Shown here one piece after another: positions 13,060-24,506 of a stretch of DNA of 64,000 bases. The notes below the pieces were generated by a model. It was not told the origin of the DNA, ran no database searches, and saw only the letters and a list, made by a program, of their open reading frames with translations. The stretch comes from Hevea brasiliensis. Lineage: Eukaryota; Streptophyta; Magnoliopsida; Malpighiales; Euphorbiaceae. Location of the stretch: assembly GCF_030052815.1 (NCBI RefSeq), contig NC_079496.1, positions 43,301,593 through 43,365,592 of the forward strand. Reading direction: 5' to 3'. The translations under genes and the position numbers were made by a program. The stretch's first letter is position 1. The number at the start of each line of letters is the position of its first letter.

Positions 13060-13077
13060 CTAAGCATTATTGCTTAG
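13060..13077 (+). other. LTR hairpin (copy A): CTAAGCA/TGCTTAG
   Basis: A perfect 7 bp stem with a 4 nt loop inside the 3' LTR. The same hairpin is at 27648-27665 (copy B 3' LTR), 32194-32211 and 43660-43677 (copy C LTRs), 16621-16637 (LTR F) and, with one pair lost, 19818-19835 (copy B 5' LTR). Confidence 0.65.
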
Positions 13078-13589
13078 CGCATTGCTTTTTGCCACGCGTA
13101 GGTCCTGCAGAGACTGACAAAGAGCCCAGTAGACCACAGACTGGGTGAGGCAGTTCACAGTCCTGCATAGTGTCCGTGTCACCTCACAGACTTCAGTGCA
13201 TTGGTAGGACACTAGGTCCCATTTTGATATTTTGTATTATTTGTATGTTGTAATTAAACATTGATTTTGTAATATATTTTGGTATTAATATAAATATTTG
13301 TAATTTTTATTTATAAATGAAAATTAAGTATTTATTTATGATTTGTACATGATTATCATGTGAAATGAATGAATGAGAAAGAGAAGAATTTCTGAGAAAT
13401 GGTTGATAAATATTAAGATTTTGTTGATAAAATGGAGTTTGAGAATGATTGAAAATGTATAGGAAGTGTTCTTCACAGGTTTCGAAGAACTGTTTTCTCC
13501 ATTTTTAGCCGGTACTCTGCCGGATTTTCTATAAAATTTGCGGAACTTCAAATGAATTTATAATTTCAATAAATGACTTAAATGAGTTA

Positions 13590-13657
13590 AATTTCTCAAA
13601 TTGCACTTCATAACCATGAAGAAAATTTCACAAATTGCACTTCATAACCATGAAGAA
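13590..13657 (+). repeat. 34 bp tandem duplication in copy A 3' LTR
   Basis: Two adjacent 34 bp units beginning AATTTC and ending CATAACCATGAAGAA differ at one position (TCTC versus TCAC). Copy A's own 5' LTR (171-210) has a single unit, so the duplication arose after insertion or in the last replication cycle. Confidence 0.85.
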
Positions 13658-14427
13658 ATAAGTTAAGGAAGAATAAAAAATAATTGAGATAAAATAGGGT
13701 ATTCCGGTACACTATGTGTCATATCTTGCTCGGCTATACTGTAGACAATAAGGGGTGTCAAACAAGCAGTGGCCACATCTTGACCAATTTGCTATGTAAT
13801 ATAGTACACCAAATCTGGACCTAAAGAAAGGTTTAAGGAATTGTTTAATAAATAAAATATAAATTATCTACTTGAGTTACCAAATGCATAAATTACATGA
13901 AGATGTATGTGGGACTTACTTCCCACTACAAATTGACATAAAATTTATATAAAGTAATTAATAATACTAATTTGTCCAAAGTATACCTAGACTTATATAT
14001 ATAGCTTGGATACCAATTAGGGACTGCAGATTGCAGTATTGCTCACATTAATGATCATTGACATACAACAAATGTCTGAGATGGTTATTCTACTATCTTT
14101 ATGCCTGCCTATTGGCCATAGTGCCTATTATCATTTCTGGCTTTATGCCTGCCCGTTGGCCTTGTGCTTGACATGATCGATGTATACTTGATAGACATAT
14201 GGATATCTAACTAGTATACTCCCGGGTATCCAGCCTTTATAATCTGTTATAGGTTACTTGGGCACTGATTTGAATTTAATTAGACAGAATATGAGAGGAA
14301 TGAATATAAAACATCTAGATAATTATCTCCAAAGATCAATAAACATGTAAAAGACCATAATGTTATAAAATTATACATAGATTAATTATGTTATATTATT
14401 TTGTTACTTTTATTTTAAATTATGCAC

Positions 14428-14448
14428 CATTAAGCAATTCGCTTAGTG
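14428..14448 (+). other. LTR hairpin (LTR E): CATTAAGC/GCTTAGTG
   Basis: The stem is 8 bp with one T-G wobble and the loop is AATTC. Flanking pairs differ from the copy A hairpin while pairing is kept. Confidence 0.55.
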
Positions 14449-14700
14449 CATTGGTTTTTCATCACGTAGGTATAGGAGACCACCAGTAGCCACAGTAGCA
14501 GCAGTAGCTGCAGCAGTAGTGCTCTGATAAAGTATTGACCAAATCTGTCATAGTCTGAGAGTCAGCTCTGTGTTTTGTTTTGGTAGGGCCAATGTAATTA
14601 GATTTTGTATTTTGTTTACTGTACATAAGTGAATGTTGTATATCATTTTGGATTGTAAATAAATTGTAAATTATTGTGTAAATAAATTTTTATATGAATG

Positions 14701-14702
<2 letters not shown>

Positions 14703-14788
<86 letters not shown>
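14703..14788. repeat. (AT)43 microsatellite
   Basis: Uninterrupted AT dinucleotide run of 86 bases inside LTR E. It creates spurious Tyr-Ile ORFs on the minus strand. Confidence 0.97.
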
Positions 14789-14794
<6 letters not shown>

Positions 14795-15088
14795 CCCTTG
14801 AGGTTGTATGAGCAAAGATGACATGAGATGACATATGAAAATGTGAAATAGATATAAATGATTTTAATAGGTGAATAGTGAAACCTGCCATATGCAAATA
14901 AAGCGGAGAAGACTCTATCCAGCTTTCCATAGATATAAATTGTGATAAAATAAAATTCCACGCATGGATAATATGAATAAAAAGGAGTTTAAATTAACAA
15001 TGTACATGATAAGATAAGATAGGGTGCTCCGGCATCGAATGTGACACCTCTTGCTCGGCTACACTGTAGATGGGTAAGGGGCGTCACA

Positions 15089-15139
15089 TAGTCACCGAAA
15101 CAGTAGGATGTGTGGACTACTTAGTATGAGGGTGTTACA
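15089..15139 (-). repeat. 5' tip of a minus-strand LTR ('D')
   Basis: The complement reads TGTAACACCCTCATACTAAG... and continues for 51 bases, then meets the end of LTR E. The adjoining 15140 side is a reverse polypurine tract (TTCTCCCCTCCTT), so 15139/15140 is an LTR/internal boundary of a minus-strand gypsy element. Confidence 0.65.
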
Positions 15140-16034
15140 ATTCTCCCCTCCTTAAAAGAAATTTCGTCCTCAAAATTTATCTAATGTCAGTATTTGAATA
15201 GTCGTGGGTGTTGTCTTCTTATGTCTTTCTTATATTTTCATGTGGCGTACTAGCCTGAATGATGGTTCTATAGCACTTTAACCAAAGGTATCTCTTTATT
15301 TCTCAACTGCTTCACCTCATGTGTGAAGATCTTTATGGGTTCCTCATCACAATTTAAGTTTGAATTTACTCCAATTCTAAAGATAAAGCAAGTCTATGTG
15401 CTAATGCATTCATTCTCTCTAGAGCTTTGTATGATTCTATGAAACGAGGACTTAGTTTTCCCCTTTCTCCATTATCTCATGATCTTCTTTCAGGGGGAAA
15501 ACCTTTAAAAAAACTTTATCATTCGCAGTATCTTCAATATGTTTCTTCTTTAAGTCTAGGACTTCTGACAATCTGATGTAGCTTTTAGTCTGTTTGAATA
15601 ATCCTTGTTTTCTTTTATTGTTTCTCTATCACTTATGTTCATTCATTTTTTTTTTCCTTATAAAGTGACCTTATTGGTCATATCAGAAATACTTATCTAA
15701 TTCTTGGCCACAGACCTCATAACCACTACCTCGCCATCTCTATTCATGACCAGCCTGTGTGTCATTTTGTGCCATCTTGTTCACTTTTATTTAACTTACT
15801 ACTCATTAATTTACTCCTTTGCCTGATAGAACAGTTCAAAATACTCTTACACATATTAAAATTTTTGCTTGCTCTAGTTGCATTCCTTAACTAACTTTTC
15901 TCCTACTGTTATAAAGTTAAATGGATTTTATCTCCACGTTCCCTACTTTATCTTGGAAATAGGAAATAACAGAGTTTGATTCATATCTTATAATTTTAAG
16001 CTCTATGGTTTGGCTCCTAACACTGTCCCAATTT
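15140..16034 (-). pseudogene. Degraded gypsy internal region 'D', 3' part (integrase end/chromodomain relic)
   Basis: Between about 15240 and 15550 the complement is still alignable with the chromodomain end of copies A to C. Compare 'CACTTTAACCAAAGGTATCT' with copy C at 38318 ('CACTTTCACCAGTGGAGTCT'), followed by the same 'GGGTTC(C/T)TC/TTTTC' region. No long frame survives. From ~15560 to 16034 I see no recognisable domain, only AT-rich pyrimidine-biased sequence. It is cut by LTR F at 16040 and resumes at 29684. Confidence 0.5.
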
Positions 16035-18203
16035 GACTTTGTGATGCCCCTTACCCGTCTACTGTATAGCCGAGCAAGAAGTGCCACATTCGATGCCGGA
16101 GCACCCTATCTTGCTTTATCATATCTATTGTAAACTTTTAATATCATTTAAAAGTAGTAATCCATGTGTAGAATTTTTTTTTTATAACTTATTTATGTGG
16201 AGACCCGAACAGAGCCTCCTCTGTTTTATTAGCACCTGGCGGGTTTCCACTGATCACCTTTTAACATGTCCATGTTCATTTCACACATTTCCATATCATA
16301 TTCTCCTTTATCATATCATTTACAATATCTATTGCATTCATATGGAAATTCATAGATAATAAATTACAAGTTTTCATTTCAATCTCAAAGTTTAATTTCA
16401 AGTCCAAAATGAAATACATCATAACTAGTATTTACATCATGATTAAACATAATGAACCAAAATACTAGTCTATACATGGGCCCTACCAAAATACAAAAGA
16501 CTAGTGAGGTGACTCTGGATGGTGGCAGATCTGATCGGAACTCTGTCCGAACACTACTGTGGTTGCTGCTGCTAGGGCAACTGCTAATCTCCAGTACCTA
16601 CGCGATGGAAAACCAACGCGCTAAGCATAATGCTTAGTGGTGCATAATTTATAATAACAATAACTAAGCAATTTAAATAATAATTCTATATATGGCAATT
16701 TCATAATTTCTAGATATTTTACATTTTCATTCCACTTTGGAAACAATTTAAATTATCGAGATCTTTTCTGTTTACTTATTGTATATTCAGTCTTAATTAA
16801 TTATTTTCAATGCCTAAGAAACCTATAACAGACTATAAGAGCTGGATACATGGGAGTATACAAGTTAGACAGCCATATGTCTATCCTGTATACATCTGTC
16901 AGGCACGAGGCCAGCAGTCAGGCACAAGACCCACTGTCAGGCTTGTAAAGCTAGAAATAAATTAGGCACAATGGCCAGTAAGTAGGCATATAGCCAATAG
17001 AACAATCATACTAGATATATATTATCAGTTCATGATTTTCTCAATAGGCAGTACTGCTATCTGTAGTTCCTAATTACTATACCAATTTATCCAAACTAAA
17101 TAAATAAGTCTAGGTATACTATGGGCAATTAAACATTTTTAATTATTTTAGCACTATTCACTATCACTATTTTGTAGTACTGTTTAGTGGTACCATTAAT
17201 TTCATATTAATAGGACATTGGTCCAAATTTACATATTCATATCATTTTTAATATTTAATCATTCTTAGGAGTATTTTAATTATCATGTATAGCATTTTTC
17301 CATGAACCTTTCTTTAGGTTCATTTTGATGTATTAAATTTATCTAGGAATTTGGCTAGGTTATGATGTCTATCTGATCACACTTCCTTCATAACAATTGC
17401 TCCTCTATGTTTAAACTTGAATTTCAGTTTTTGAATCACTCAATTTGGGGTTATATAGCTCAAGTTATGGTCAAAATACATAACTGGTCCATTTGCCTCT
17501 AAGTTGTCCAGAATTGGCAATTCCTAGTCAATAAAATTTGACCAGTCATTTGATTATTTTATGGTCATTTTTAGACTTAGGTTCCTGCATAATATTTGTT
17601 CTTCTAAGTCTTAGGAACTCTCAGGTACAATTTCATAATTTTTCAAGGTTGGCATAGTGAGTTATGGTCAATGTATTGACCTGGACTCTTAATCCCATAA
17701 AGGCAATAGTTAATACTTCAGGGCAGTATGTTTGACCCTCTTTTTAGGATCTTTACACTTAGAATTTGGCAAAGGTGTTTGAATCAATGTTGTAGGCCTA
17801 AATATCATGTTTCCAGATCATATTGGAACATCTCAAATAGAATTTCCTAGTGGGAGTTATGGCCAAATGAACACACGGGTATCAATGGCATTATGGGTTC
17901 AACTTATCATTTTTCAGATTTCAATTCCTAACTTTGGCTAATATTTTCCCTGGGATGCAATGGGTTCTGGAGCATGGTCAAAACATAAAAATTTTTGTGC
18001 TATGTCTTACAAAACTTTTGGCACTAGTTTCATTCAATTTTCAGCTTTGGAGACCAAGTAATGGCATTTTTGCCAAAATTAGTCAAACATACCAATGGAA
18101 TAGTGTTTTGGTCAATTTCTGGGTTGGCAGTTTTTGTGACCCAACTTGTTCTAACAGTTTAACTTGGTTAAAGGCAAAACTATGTCAAGTCTTCATGAAA
18201 AGT

Positions 18204-20434
18204 TGTAACACCCTCTCTGTAGCAACTCCGTACATTCTACTGTTCTGGTGACCAGTGTCGGTCCGGACAGCTAGAATGTCAGAAAAAATATTTAAACTAA
18301 AGTGAGGAACCATAATTAACTCAAATATTAATAAGAAAAATTTAGGAAAAATTTAAGAAATAAAATACAATCAAGTTAAATGAGTAGGTGCCCTAGCGAT
18401 AGGTAACCTAGTGGGAAGTTATGGTTCTCGCAACTAGGAGCCCTAGACCCGGGGGAAAATTCATAAAATAATTTAAATGGTTAATTAGTGACCATTTGGC
18501 TATGTATGATGAGGAATTGAAGTGAGTTGAGGCTTAGCATTTGTGTGTGGGTGAGCTGCCTTGGCAGACCTGCAGGACTGAGCATGAGTCCAGCAGGTTT
18601 GGTCAGCTATAAATGGAGTTGTAGAGGTTTAATTCATGCAAGACCAATTGGAAATTAAACTAGACACATAACGGCACAACTTCGGTGAAGAAACGCTGCC
18701 CAGAAAACCAAACTAAGTTAACCTAAAAATTGCCCTAATTCGGGTGACCTGCAGTCTGCCTGGACAAAATGACCAAATGAATAGTGTTTATTTATTTCGT
18801 CATAACTCAGTGTAGAAAGGTCCAATTGACCTGAAATTTTACCAGAAGAAAGCTGAGACATAGACCTAAAACTTTCATCAAGAACACAAATCCAAATTCT
18901 GAAAATAACCTAGTCAAATTTCCAACCAAACTTAGGTTACCAAATCTGGCAGAACCAGTTTTGCCCACAATTTTGGATTCTGTCTAATCCGGCCAGTTAT
19001 GGTGTCTAGGCCATAACTTGAGCTACAATACTCCAAATGGAGTGATTCAAAAAAGGAAATGTAACTAGACAAAATAAGGAACAACTTTCATGAAGACAAT
19101 TTTGCCAAATTCCTACTGTAAAAATGACTAATGGAACAGTAAACACAAGGCTTGAAATCTGAAAATTTTGAACAACTAACACTAAGCTTAGAAATGGTAT
19201 TGGCAACCAATACCAACAATTTTAGAATGCAAAATGTGGTATGTTGGGAGTATTAGAACCAATATACCTATTGTCTATGCAAAACTCAACATTTTAGTTG
19301 ACTAATGAAATGAATAGTAACCCCTGAACTTAAATTTCAAGAATTGTAAAGTTTAAAAGTGTAACATTCCCTAGTACGCCTAGCAAGATTGGTTTGGATA
19401 GGTTGGCATGCCAATAGGGTTCAGTTAGCAGTACTGCACATGGCACTATGCCATTATGTGATTTTATGGCTTTTAGACATATTGACATTGTGTTGAGACT
19501 TGGCCTTGTGCCTAATGTTATTACAGCTTATTAGTTGTTCTGTTGTACACTGGGAGATACATATGTGACCGATGTTGTGACGGCCCGAGGTACTTGATAC
19601 CCAATGCCAGTTTACGCATTTATCCAGTCTAGTCATCCAGTATAGGTTACTTGGGCAACCAAAAATGAAAGTGGATAAATTTAATAAAATTATGAATATA
19701 ACAAGTACATAATAAATAAGATTACCAATAATGATTGAAAAATGGTCTACATAAAACATCAGAACATGCACTGCATATTTTTTTCTGTTATTTCTTTTTA
19801 TTTTATTATTGGCACCACTAAGCATTATTGCTTAACGCGTTGCTTTTTGCCATGCGTAGGTTCTGGAGAGACCATCTGCAGCTCTGCATAGTGTCCGTGT
19901 CCCCTCACCGTCATCAGTGCATTGGTAGGACACTAGGTTTTATTTTGATATTTTGTAATTAACTTTTACTTTCTCATGTGCAATTGAAACTCATGTAATG
20001 TATTTTGGTATTAATGTAAATAGTGAGAATTGTGTTTATGAATGAAAAAAAATTAATGACTTGTATATTAATATCATATGAAATGAATGATTGAGAAAAG
20101 GAAATGTTGTTGAAAAATATTGAGATTTTGATGATGAAATGGAGTTTGGGATTGATTGAGAATTTTGGAAGTGTTTTTCACAGGTTCCAAAGAACAGTTT
20201 TCTCCATTTTTAGCCGATACTCTGCCGGATTTTCTATAAAATTTTCGGAACCTCAAGTAAATTATAATTTCAATAAATGGCTTAAATGAATTATATTTCA
20301 TAAATTGTACTTCATAACTATGAAAAAAATAAATTAGGAAGAACAAAAAAATGATTGAATTAAAATAGGGTGTTCTGGTACACTGCGTGGCATATCTTGC
20401 TCGACTACACTGTAAACGGGTAAGGGATGTCACA
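18204..20434 (+). repeat. 5' LTR of copy B (753 bp internal deletion)
   Basis: It starts TGTAACACCC and ends GGGATGTCACA. It aligns with the 3' LTR except that 25551-26303 of the latter is missing at ~18474. Both sides of the break share TTT, so loss by short-homology repair is likely. A hairpin copy is at 19818-19835. Confidence 0.92.
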
Positions 20435-20439
20435 TTTAG

Positions 20440-20453
20440 TGGTATCAGAGCAC
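20440..20453 (+). other. Primer-binding site, copy B (Met tRNA type)
   Basis: TGGTATCAGAGCAC starts five bases after the 5' LTR end. It is identical to copy C and close to copy A. Confidence 0.9.
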
Positions 20454-20555
20454 GATTTAGGCGTTTTTGGGCCTAGATTGAGTCCATACTATGCATTACA
20501 TTTGTAAGAGTCGAGGTGACGCTAATGCAGATCTGTTGTCTTTGTTAAATAGGAT

Positions 20556-21830
20556 ATGGACCCTTCATCTCAGAGGGCAGTTGCGGAGGAAGTGGAGAGT
20601 CATGCTCCACCTGCAGCTGCTGAGACTGGGGGTAGGGGAGAACCTGCTCCACCAGCTCCAGCAGAGCTTGCTCAGCCTCCACAGGCCATGTTCCAGCAAA
20701 TGGCCAAATTCTTCAGACAAATGGCTGGGGTAATGCCACCACCACCACCACCTACACAGCAGAAATCACATTTAAAAGGATTGAGAAAATTTGGAGCAGT
20801 GGACTTCTTTGGCAAGAGAGAAGATGATTCTATTGCAGCCGAAAATTGGTTGAACAGAACAGGAAGGGTTTTAAAAAGACTCCACTGCACTCCAAAATAA
20901 AATCTAGAAGCTACTATATCTCTATTGCAAGATGATGTATATGAATGGTGGGATACAGTGTCTAGTGAAGTACGGGCAGAAGTAATAACTTGGGACTTCT
21001 TCCTCTCAGAATTCAAGAAAAAGTATGTGGGTAGTGTATACCTGGAAGAGAGAAGAAGAGAATTCATTAACCTGAGGCAGAGACAGCTGACAGTAGCCAA
21101 GTATGAGAAGGAATTTATCAGACTGAGCCGCTATGGAAGGGAGATAGTCCCTAATGAGGCCAAAAGGTGTAAGAGATTTGAAGAGAGATTAAATGATAAT
21201 ATAAAGATCATGATCATTGCCTTGGGAATCACAGACTTCACCAAGTTAGTGGAAGCTACATTAAAAGTGGAGAAAGTGAGAATAAGTGAGCAAATAAGAA
21301 GAGAGAGACAGCAGAAGAGGGGCCCTGGTCAGTCTAGCTCATCTCCTGCACCAGGAAAAAAGTTCAAAGGTCCACTTGCATAGAGTTCAAGTCAACCACA
21401 AGGTCAGGGTCATTCCTAGGGACCCAGGCCACAGTTCACCCCTAGGAGAGGTCAGTCCACACCATCAGTGGGTAGCTCTCCAGGGATGGGGTTCAGGGGA
21501 CCAGCCCCAGCATCTACTGCATGTCCGCATTGCCTGAAATGGCATATGGGGGAGTGTTGGAGAGTGACTTGTGCCTGCTTAAGGTGTGGGTCGACAGAGC
21601 ATCAGTTGAGGAATTGTCCAAGCAGAACTGCTACAGCTGCTCCAACACAAGCAGACAAACTTGCTCCTGCACCACAAAGGGGTAGGAAATCTGGCAACTC
21701 TGAGGTAGTGGGACCATCACAGAGGCCTGCATCTGAGCCAGCAGAGAGGCCTGAGGGCAGACCACTTGCCAGAGTCTATGCCATGAGAGCTCAGGAGGAG
21801 CAAGATGCCCAAGACGTCATTAGAGGTACG
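20556..21830 (+). pseudogene. gag: gag of Tekay-like copy B (three in-frame stops)
   Basis: From ATG 20556 the frame runs without indel through gag into pol. Order: acidic Pro/Ala-rich N-terminus with a poly-Pro run; gag core (DFFGKREDDS, YEWWDTVSSEV, GSVYLEERRREF); basic Ser/Pro linker; atypical CX2CX3HX3C pair ([12 protein letters not shown]); then a canonical CX2CX4HX4C zinc knuckle at 21576-21617. Stops are TAA at 20898 (codon 115), TAG at 21381 and TAG at 21417, each explained by a single C-to-T change from a Gln codon. Copy C also has TAA at codon 115. The protein would form the virus-like particle and bind RNA. Confidence 0.92.
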
Positions 21831-24431
21831 TTCTCCCTCTACAATACATCTGTGCATGCATTGGTGGATCCAGGATCCACTCATTCATACATCTGCATCA
21901 ACCTACCTATAGAAAGGGGGATATTAGTAGGAGAGAGTGACCAAGACATTCTGGTCATTAATCCATTGGGCCACAGTGTAGTGGTGAAAAAAGTATACAA
22001 GGGTTGTCCATTAAGGATTCAGGGGTATGAATTCTTGGCAGACCTGATTGAGTTGCCTTTCCATGAGTTTGATGTGATTTTAGGAATGGACTGGTTGTCA
22101 CGTCATCAGCCAATGGTTGATTGTAAACTGAAGAGGATTTGTTTGAAAACTCCTGAGGGTAATGAGATCACAGTTGTGGGGGAAAGGGCAGATTCCTTGT
22201 CCAATGTCATTTTAGCCACAGTTGCAAGAAAACTGATGAGAAAAGGTTGTGAAGCCTACCTAGCATATGTGGTGGATACTAGGCAGGCTAAGCCAGATCT
22301 GTGTGACATACCCACAGTAAAAGACTTCCCAGATGTGTTCCCTGAAGAATTGCCTGGTTTGCCACCAGAAAGAGAAGTTGAATTTGCTATTGAGATACTG
22401 CCGAGTACAGCACCAATCTCTATTGCTCCTTATAGGATGGCGCCCATAGAATTGAAGGAACTGAAAATCCAGTTACAGGAGTTACTGGATAAGGGGTTTA
22501 TATGCCCCAGCGTGTCACCATGGGGAGCTCCAGTGTTGTTTGTAAAGAAGAAAGATGGGACTTTGAGGTTATGCATCGATTACCGGCAGTTGAATAAAGT
22601 GACTGTGAAGAACAAATATCCGTTGCCTAGAATTGACGATTTGTTTGATCAGTTGAAGGAAGCAGGAGTATTTTCTAAAATTGATCTCAGATCAGGGTAT
22701 CATCAGCTGAGGGTGAAGGATGCAGATGTGCCAAAGACTGCATTCAGGACCCGGCATGGGCATTATGAGTTTCTGGTGATGCCCTTTGGCCTAACAAATG
22801 CACCACCGGCATTTATGGACCTTATGAACCGTATCTTCCATCCATACCTAGATTGGTTCGTAGTGGTCTTTATTGATGATATTTTGGTATATTCCAAGAC
22901 TAAGGAAGAACATGATGAGCATTTGAGGATTGTTTTGCAAACACTGAGAGAAAAGAAGCTGTATGCTAAGTTGTCAAAGTGTGACTTCTGGTTGAATGAG
23001 ATTGCATTCCTTGGACACATAGTGTCAGCTGATGGGAATAGGGTGGATCCTAAGAAAATAGAAGCAGTGATGGAATGGAAGCCTCCCAGAAATACAACTG
23101 AGGTCAGAAGCTTCTTGGGGATAGCTGGGTATTATAGAAGATTTGTAAAGGGATTTTCCTTAATAGCTGCTCCAATGACCAAGTTGTCACACAAGAATGT
23201 CAGATTTGACTGGAATGACAAGTGTCAGACCAGTATTGAGAAGTTGAAGGCTATGTTGACAGAGGCACCAGTGTTAACACAGCCAGTGTCGAGAAAGGAC
23301 TTTGTGGTCTACAGTGATGCCTCTCATAATGGGTTAGGGTGTGTATTAATGCAAGAGGGGAAGGTGGTCGCCTATGCTTCCAGGCAGCTAAGGCCACATG
23401 AATAGAATTACCCTACCCATGATCTAGAACTTGTAGCAATTATCTTCGCATTGAAGATATGGAGGCATTACTTGTATGGTGAAAAGTGCTACATTTACAC
23501 AGACCACAAAAGTCTGAAATGCTTGCCTACCTGTATGAGCTCAACCTCGCATGCAGGCGATGGATTGAGTTCCTGAAGGACTATGATTGTGTGATTGACT
23601 ATCATCCTGGGAAGGCAAATGTAGTTGCTGATGCTTTGAGCAAAAAATCCATCACAACTTTGAGATCATTGAATGCCCGTCTATCTTTGGCTCGAGATGG
23701 AGCTATTTTGGCTGAGTTACAAGTGAGGCCAAACCTGCTACAGCAGATTTTAGATGGGCAGAAGGTAGATGGGAAGCTAAAGGCTATTATGATCAAAATT
23801 CTAGAAGGGAAAGAAACTGACTATGATGTGAAAATAGATGGGTGTCTGTACTACAAAGAAAGAGTATGTGTACCAGATGATGGCGAATTGAAAGCCAGTA
23901 TTTTGAAAGAGGCAAACACCAGTGTCTATGCTATGCACCCAGAAAAGTACAAAAATGTATCATGATCTGAAGCTTCAGTATTGGTGGCCTGGTGTGAAGA
24001 AGGACATAGCTGACTATGTGACTAAATGCTTGACATGTTAGCAAGTCAAGGCGGAACATCAAGGTCCATCAGGTTTGTTACAGCCTATACGCATACCTGA
24101 ATGGAAATGGGATCGGGTCACCATGGATTTTGTAAGTGGTTTACCTCTCACCCAGAAGAAGCATGATGCAGTATGGGTGATAGTAGATAGATTGACGAAG
24201 TCAGCACATTTTCTGCCAGTTAGGACTGATTACTCACAGGAGAAGTTAGCAGAATTGTATATCAGTGAGATATTTAGACTGCATGGAATCCCACTTTCCA
24301 TCACATCTGATCGAGACCCAAGGTTTACATCGAGATTTTGGAAGAAGTTGCATGAATCCTTGAGTACACAACTCCACTTCAGCACAGCTTTCCATCCTCA
24401 GACGGATGGGCAATCAGAAAGAGTAATCCAG
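21831..24431 (+). pseudogene. pol: pol of copy B: protease, RT, RNase H, integrase core
   Basis: It is in frame with gag. The protease has [10 protein letters not shown] (catalytic Asp codon at 21867). RT has [24 protein letters not shown] and catalytic FIDD at 22869-22880, with RT motifs intact from 21468 to 23405. RNase H begins VVYSDAS near 23308. Integrase has a His-Cys zinc region around 23900-24050, then WDRVTMDFV, SDRDPRF and TDGQSERV carrying the DDE triad. Breaks: TAG at 23403 (CAG), a 1 bp loss near 23535, a 1 bp gain near 23946, TAG at 24039 (CAG). The open frame ends at the intron-like insert at 24432. Confidence 0.93.
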
Positions 24432-24506
24432 GTAAACAATTGAAACCAATTGAACTAATACAAATTTTGAAACGAAATGATAATAATAACATGAAATATA
24501 TGTCAG
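24432..24506 (+). other. Phase-0 intron-like insert in integrase, copy B (75 nt)
   Basis: CAG|GTAAAC at the left and TGTCAG|GTC at the right are good plant splice sites. The insert has 17 G or C in 75 bases and a CTAAT branch-point-like motif at 24455-24459. Removing it joins ...SERVIQ to VLEDMLRS... in frame, as expected for intact chromovirus integrases. Retaining it gives three residues and a TGA. The same insert is in copies A and C. Confidence 0.75.

Larger units (their letters stand above)
1..13760 (+). mobile_element. Tekay/Del-like Ty3-gypsy retrotransposon, copy A (left end outside window)
   Basis: Partial 5' LTR, Met-tRNA-type primer site, gag-pol, polypurine tract and 3' LTR occur in the order expected for a Ty3/gypsy chromovirus. 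The gag-pol is colinear with copy B (18204-28300) and copy C (31571-48277). Two solo LTRs (1713-5471 and 8170-11776) interrupt it, each flanked by a 5 bp direct repeat. Without them the visible part is about 6.4 kb. The coding region carries many stops and frameshifts, so the copy is dead. Its own target duplication cannot be checked because the left end is missing. Confidence 0.9.
12536..13760 (+). repeat. 3' LTR of copy A, internally deleted
   Basis: It starts TGTAACACC directly after the polypurine tract and ends near AAGGGGTGTCA. Only about 1.2 kb remains. Compared with the copy B 3' LTR, the sequence jumps near 12720 from the part equivalent to ~25460 to the part equivalent to ~27240, removing about 1.8 kb. 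The right edge may extend a few bases, because the canonical TGTCACA appears as TGTCAAACA. Confidence 0.85.
13761..15088 (+). repeat. LTR 'E' 3' portion, host of copy A
   Basis: It is alignable in reverse with LTR F (16040-29683): the 'GTATACCTAGACTTAT' stretch at 13980 matches the complement of ~17110, and both end with the GCTCCGGCATCGAATGTG block. It ends GGGGCGTCACA at 15088. The 5' part must lie left of the window, beyond copy A. No coding region is seen in it. Confidence 0.7.

Noticed and set aside
14470..14521. CAG/TAG-rich short repeat
   Set aside because: Imperfect, about 50 bases, with no clear period; probably incidental.
14643..14961. Tyr-Ile repeat ORFs on the minus strand
   Set aside because: They are produced by the (AT)43 microsatellite.
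15140..16034. Host exon candidate
   Set aside because: The recognisable part aligns with the gypsy chromodomain end, and the rest has no coding signal.
17934..18251. 105-codon ORF (MANIFPGMQWV...)
   Set aside because: It spans the F/copy B junction and is contained in LTR sequence, so it cannot be an old gene.
20672..21100. 142-codon minus-strand ORF
   Set aside because: It is the antisense shadow of copy B gag; the gag frame explains the constraint.
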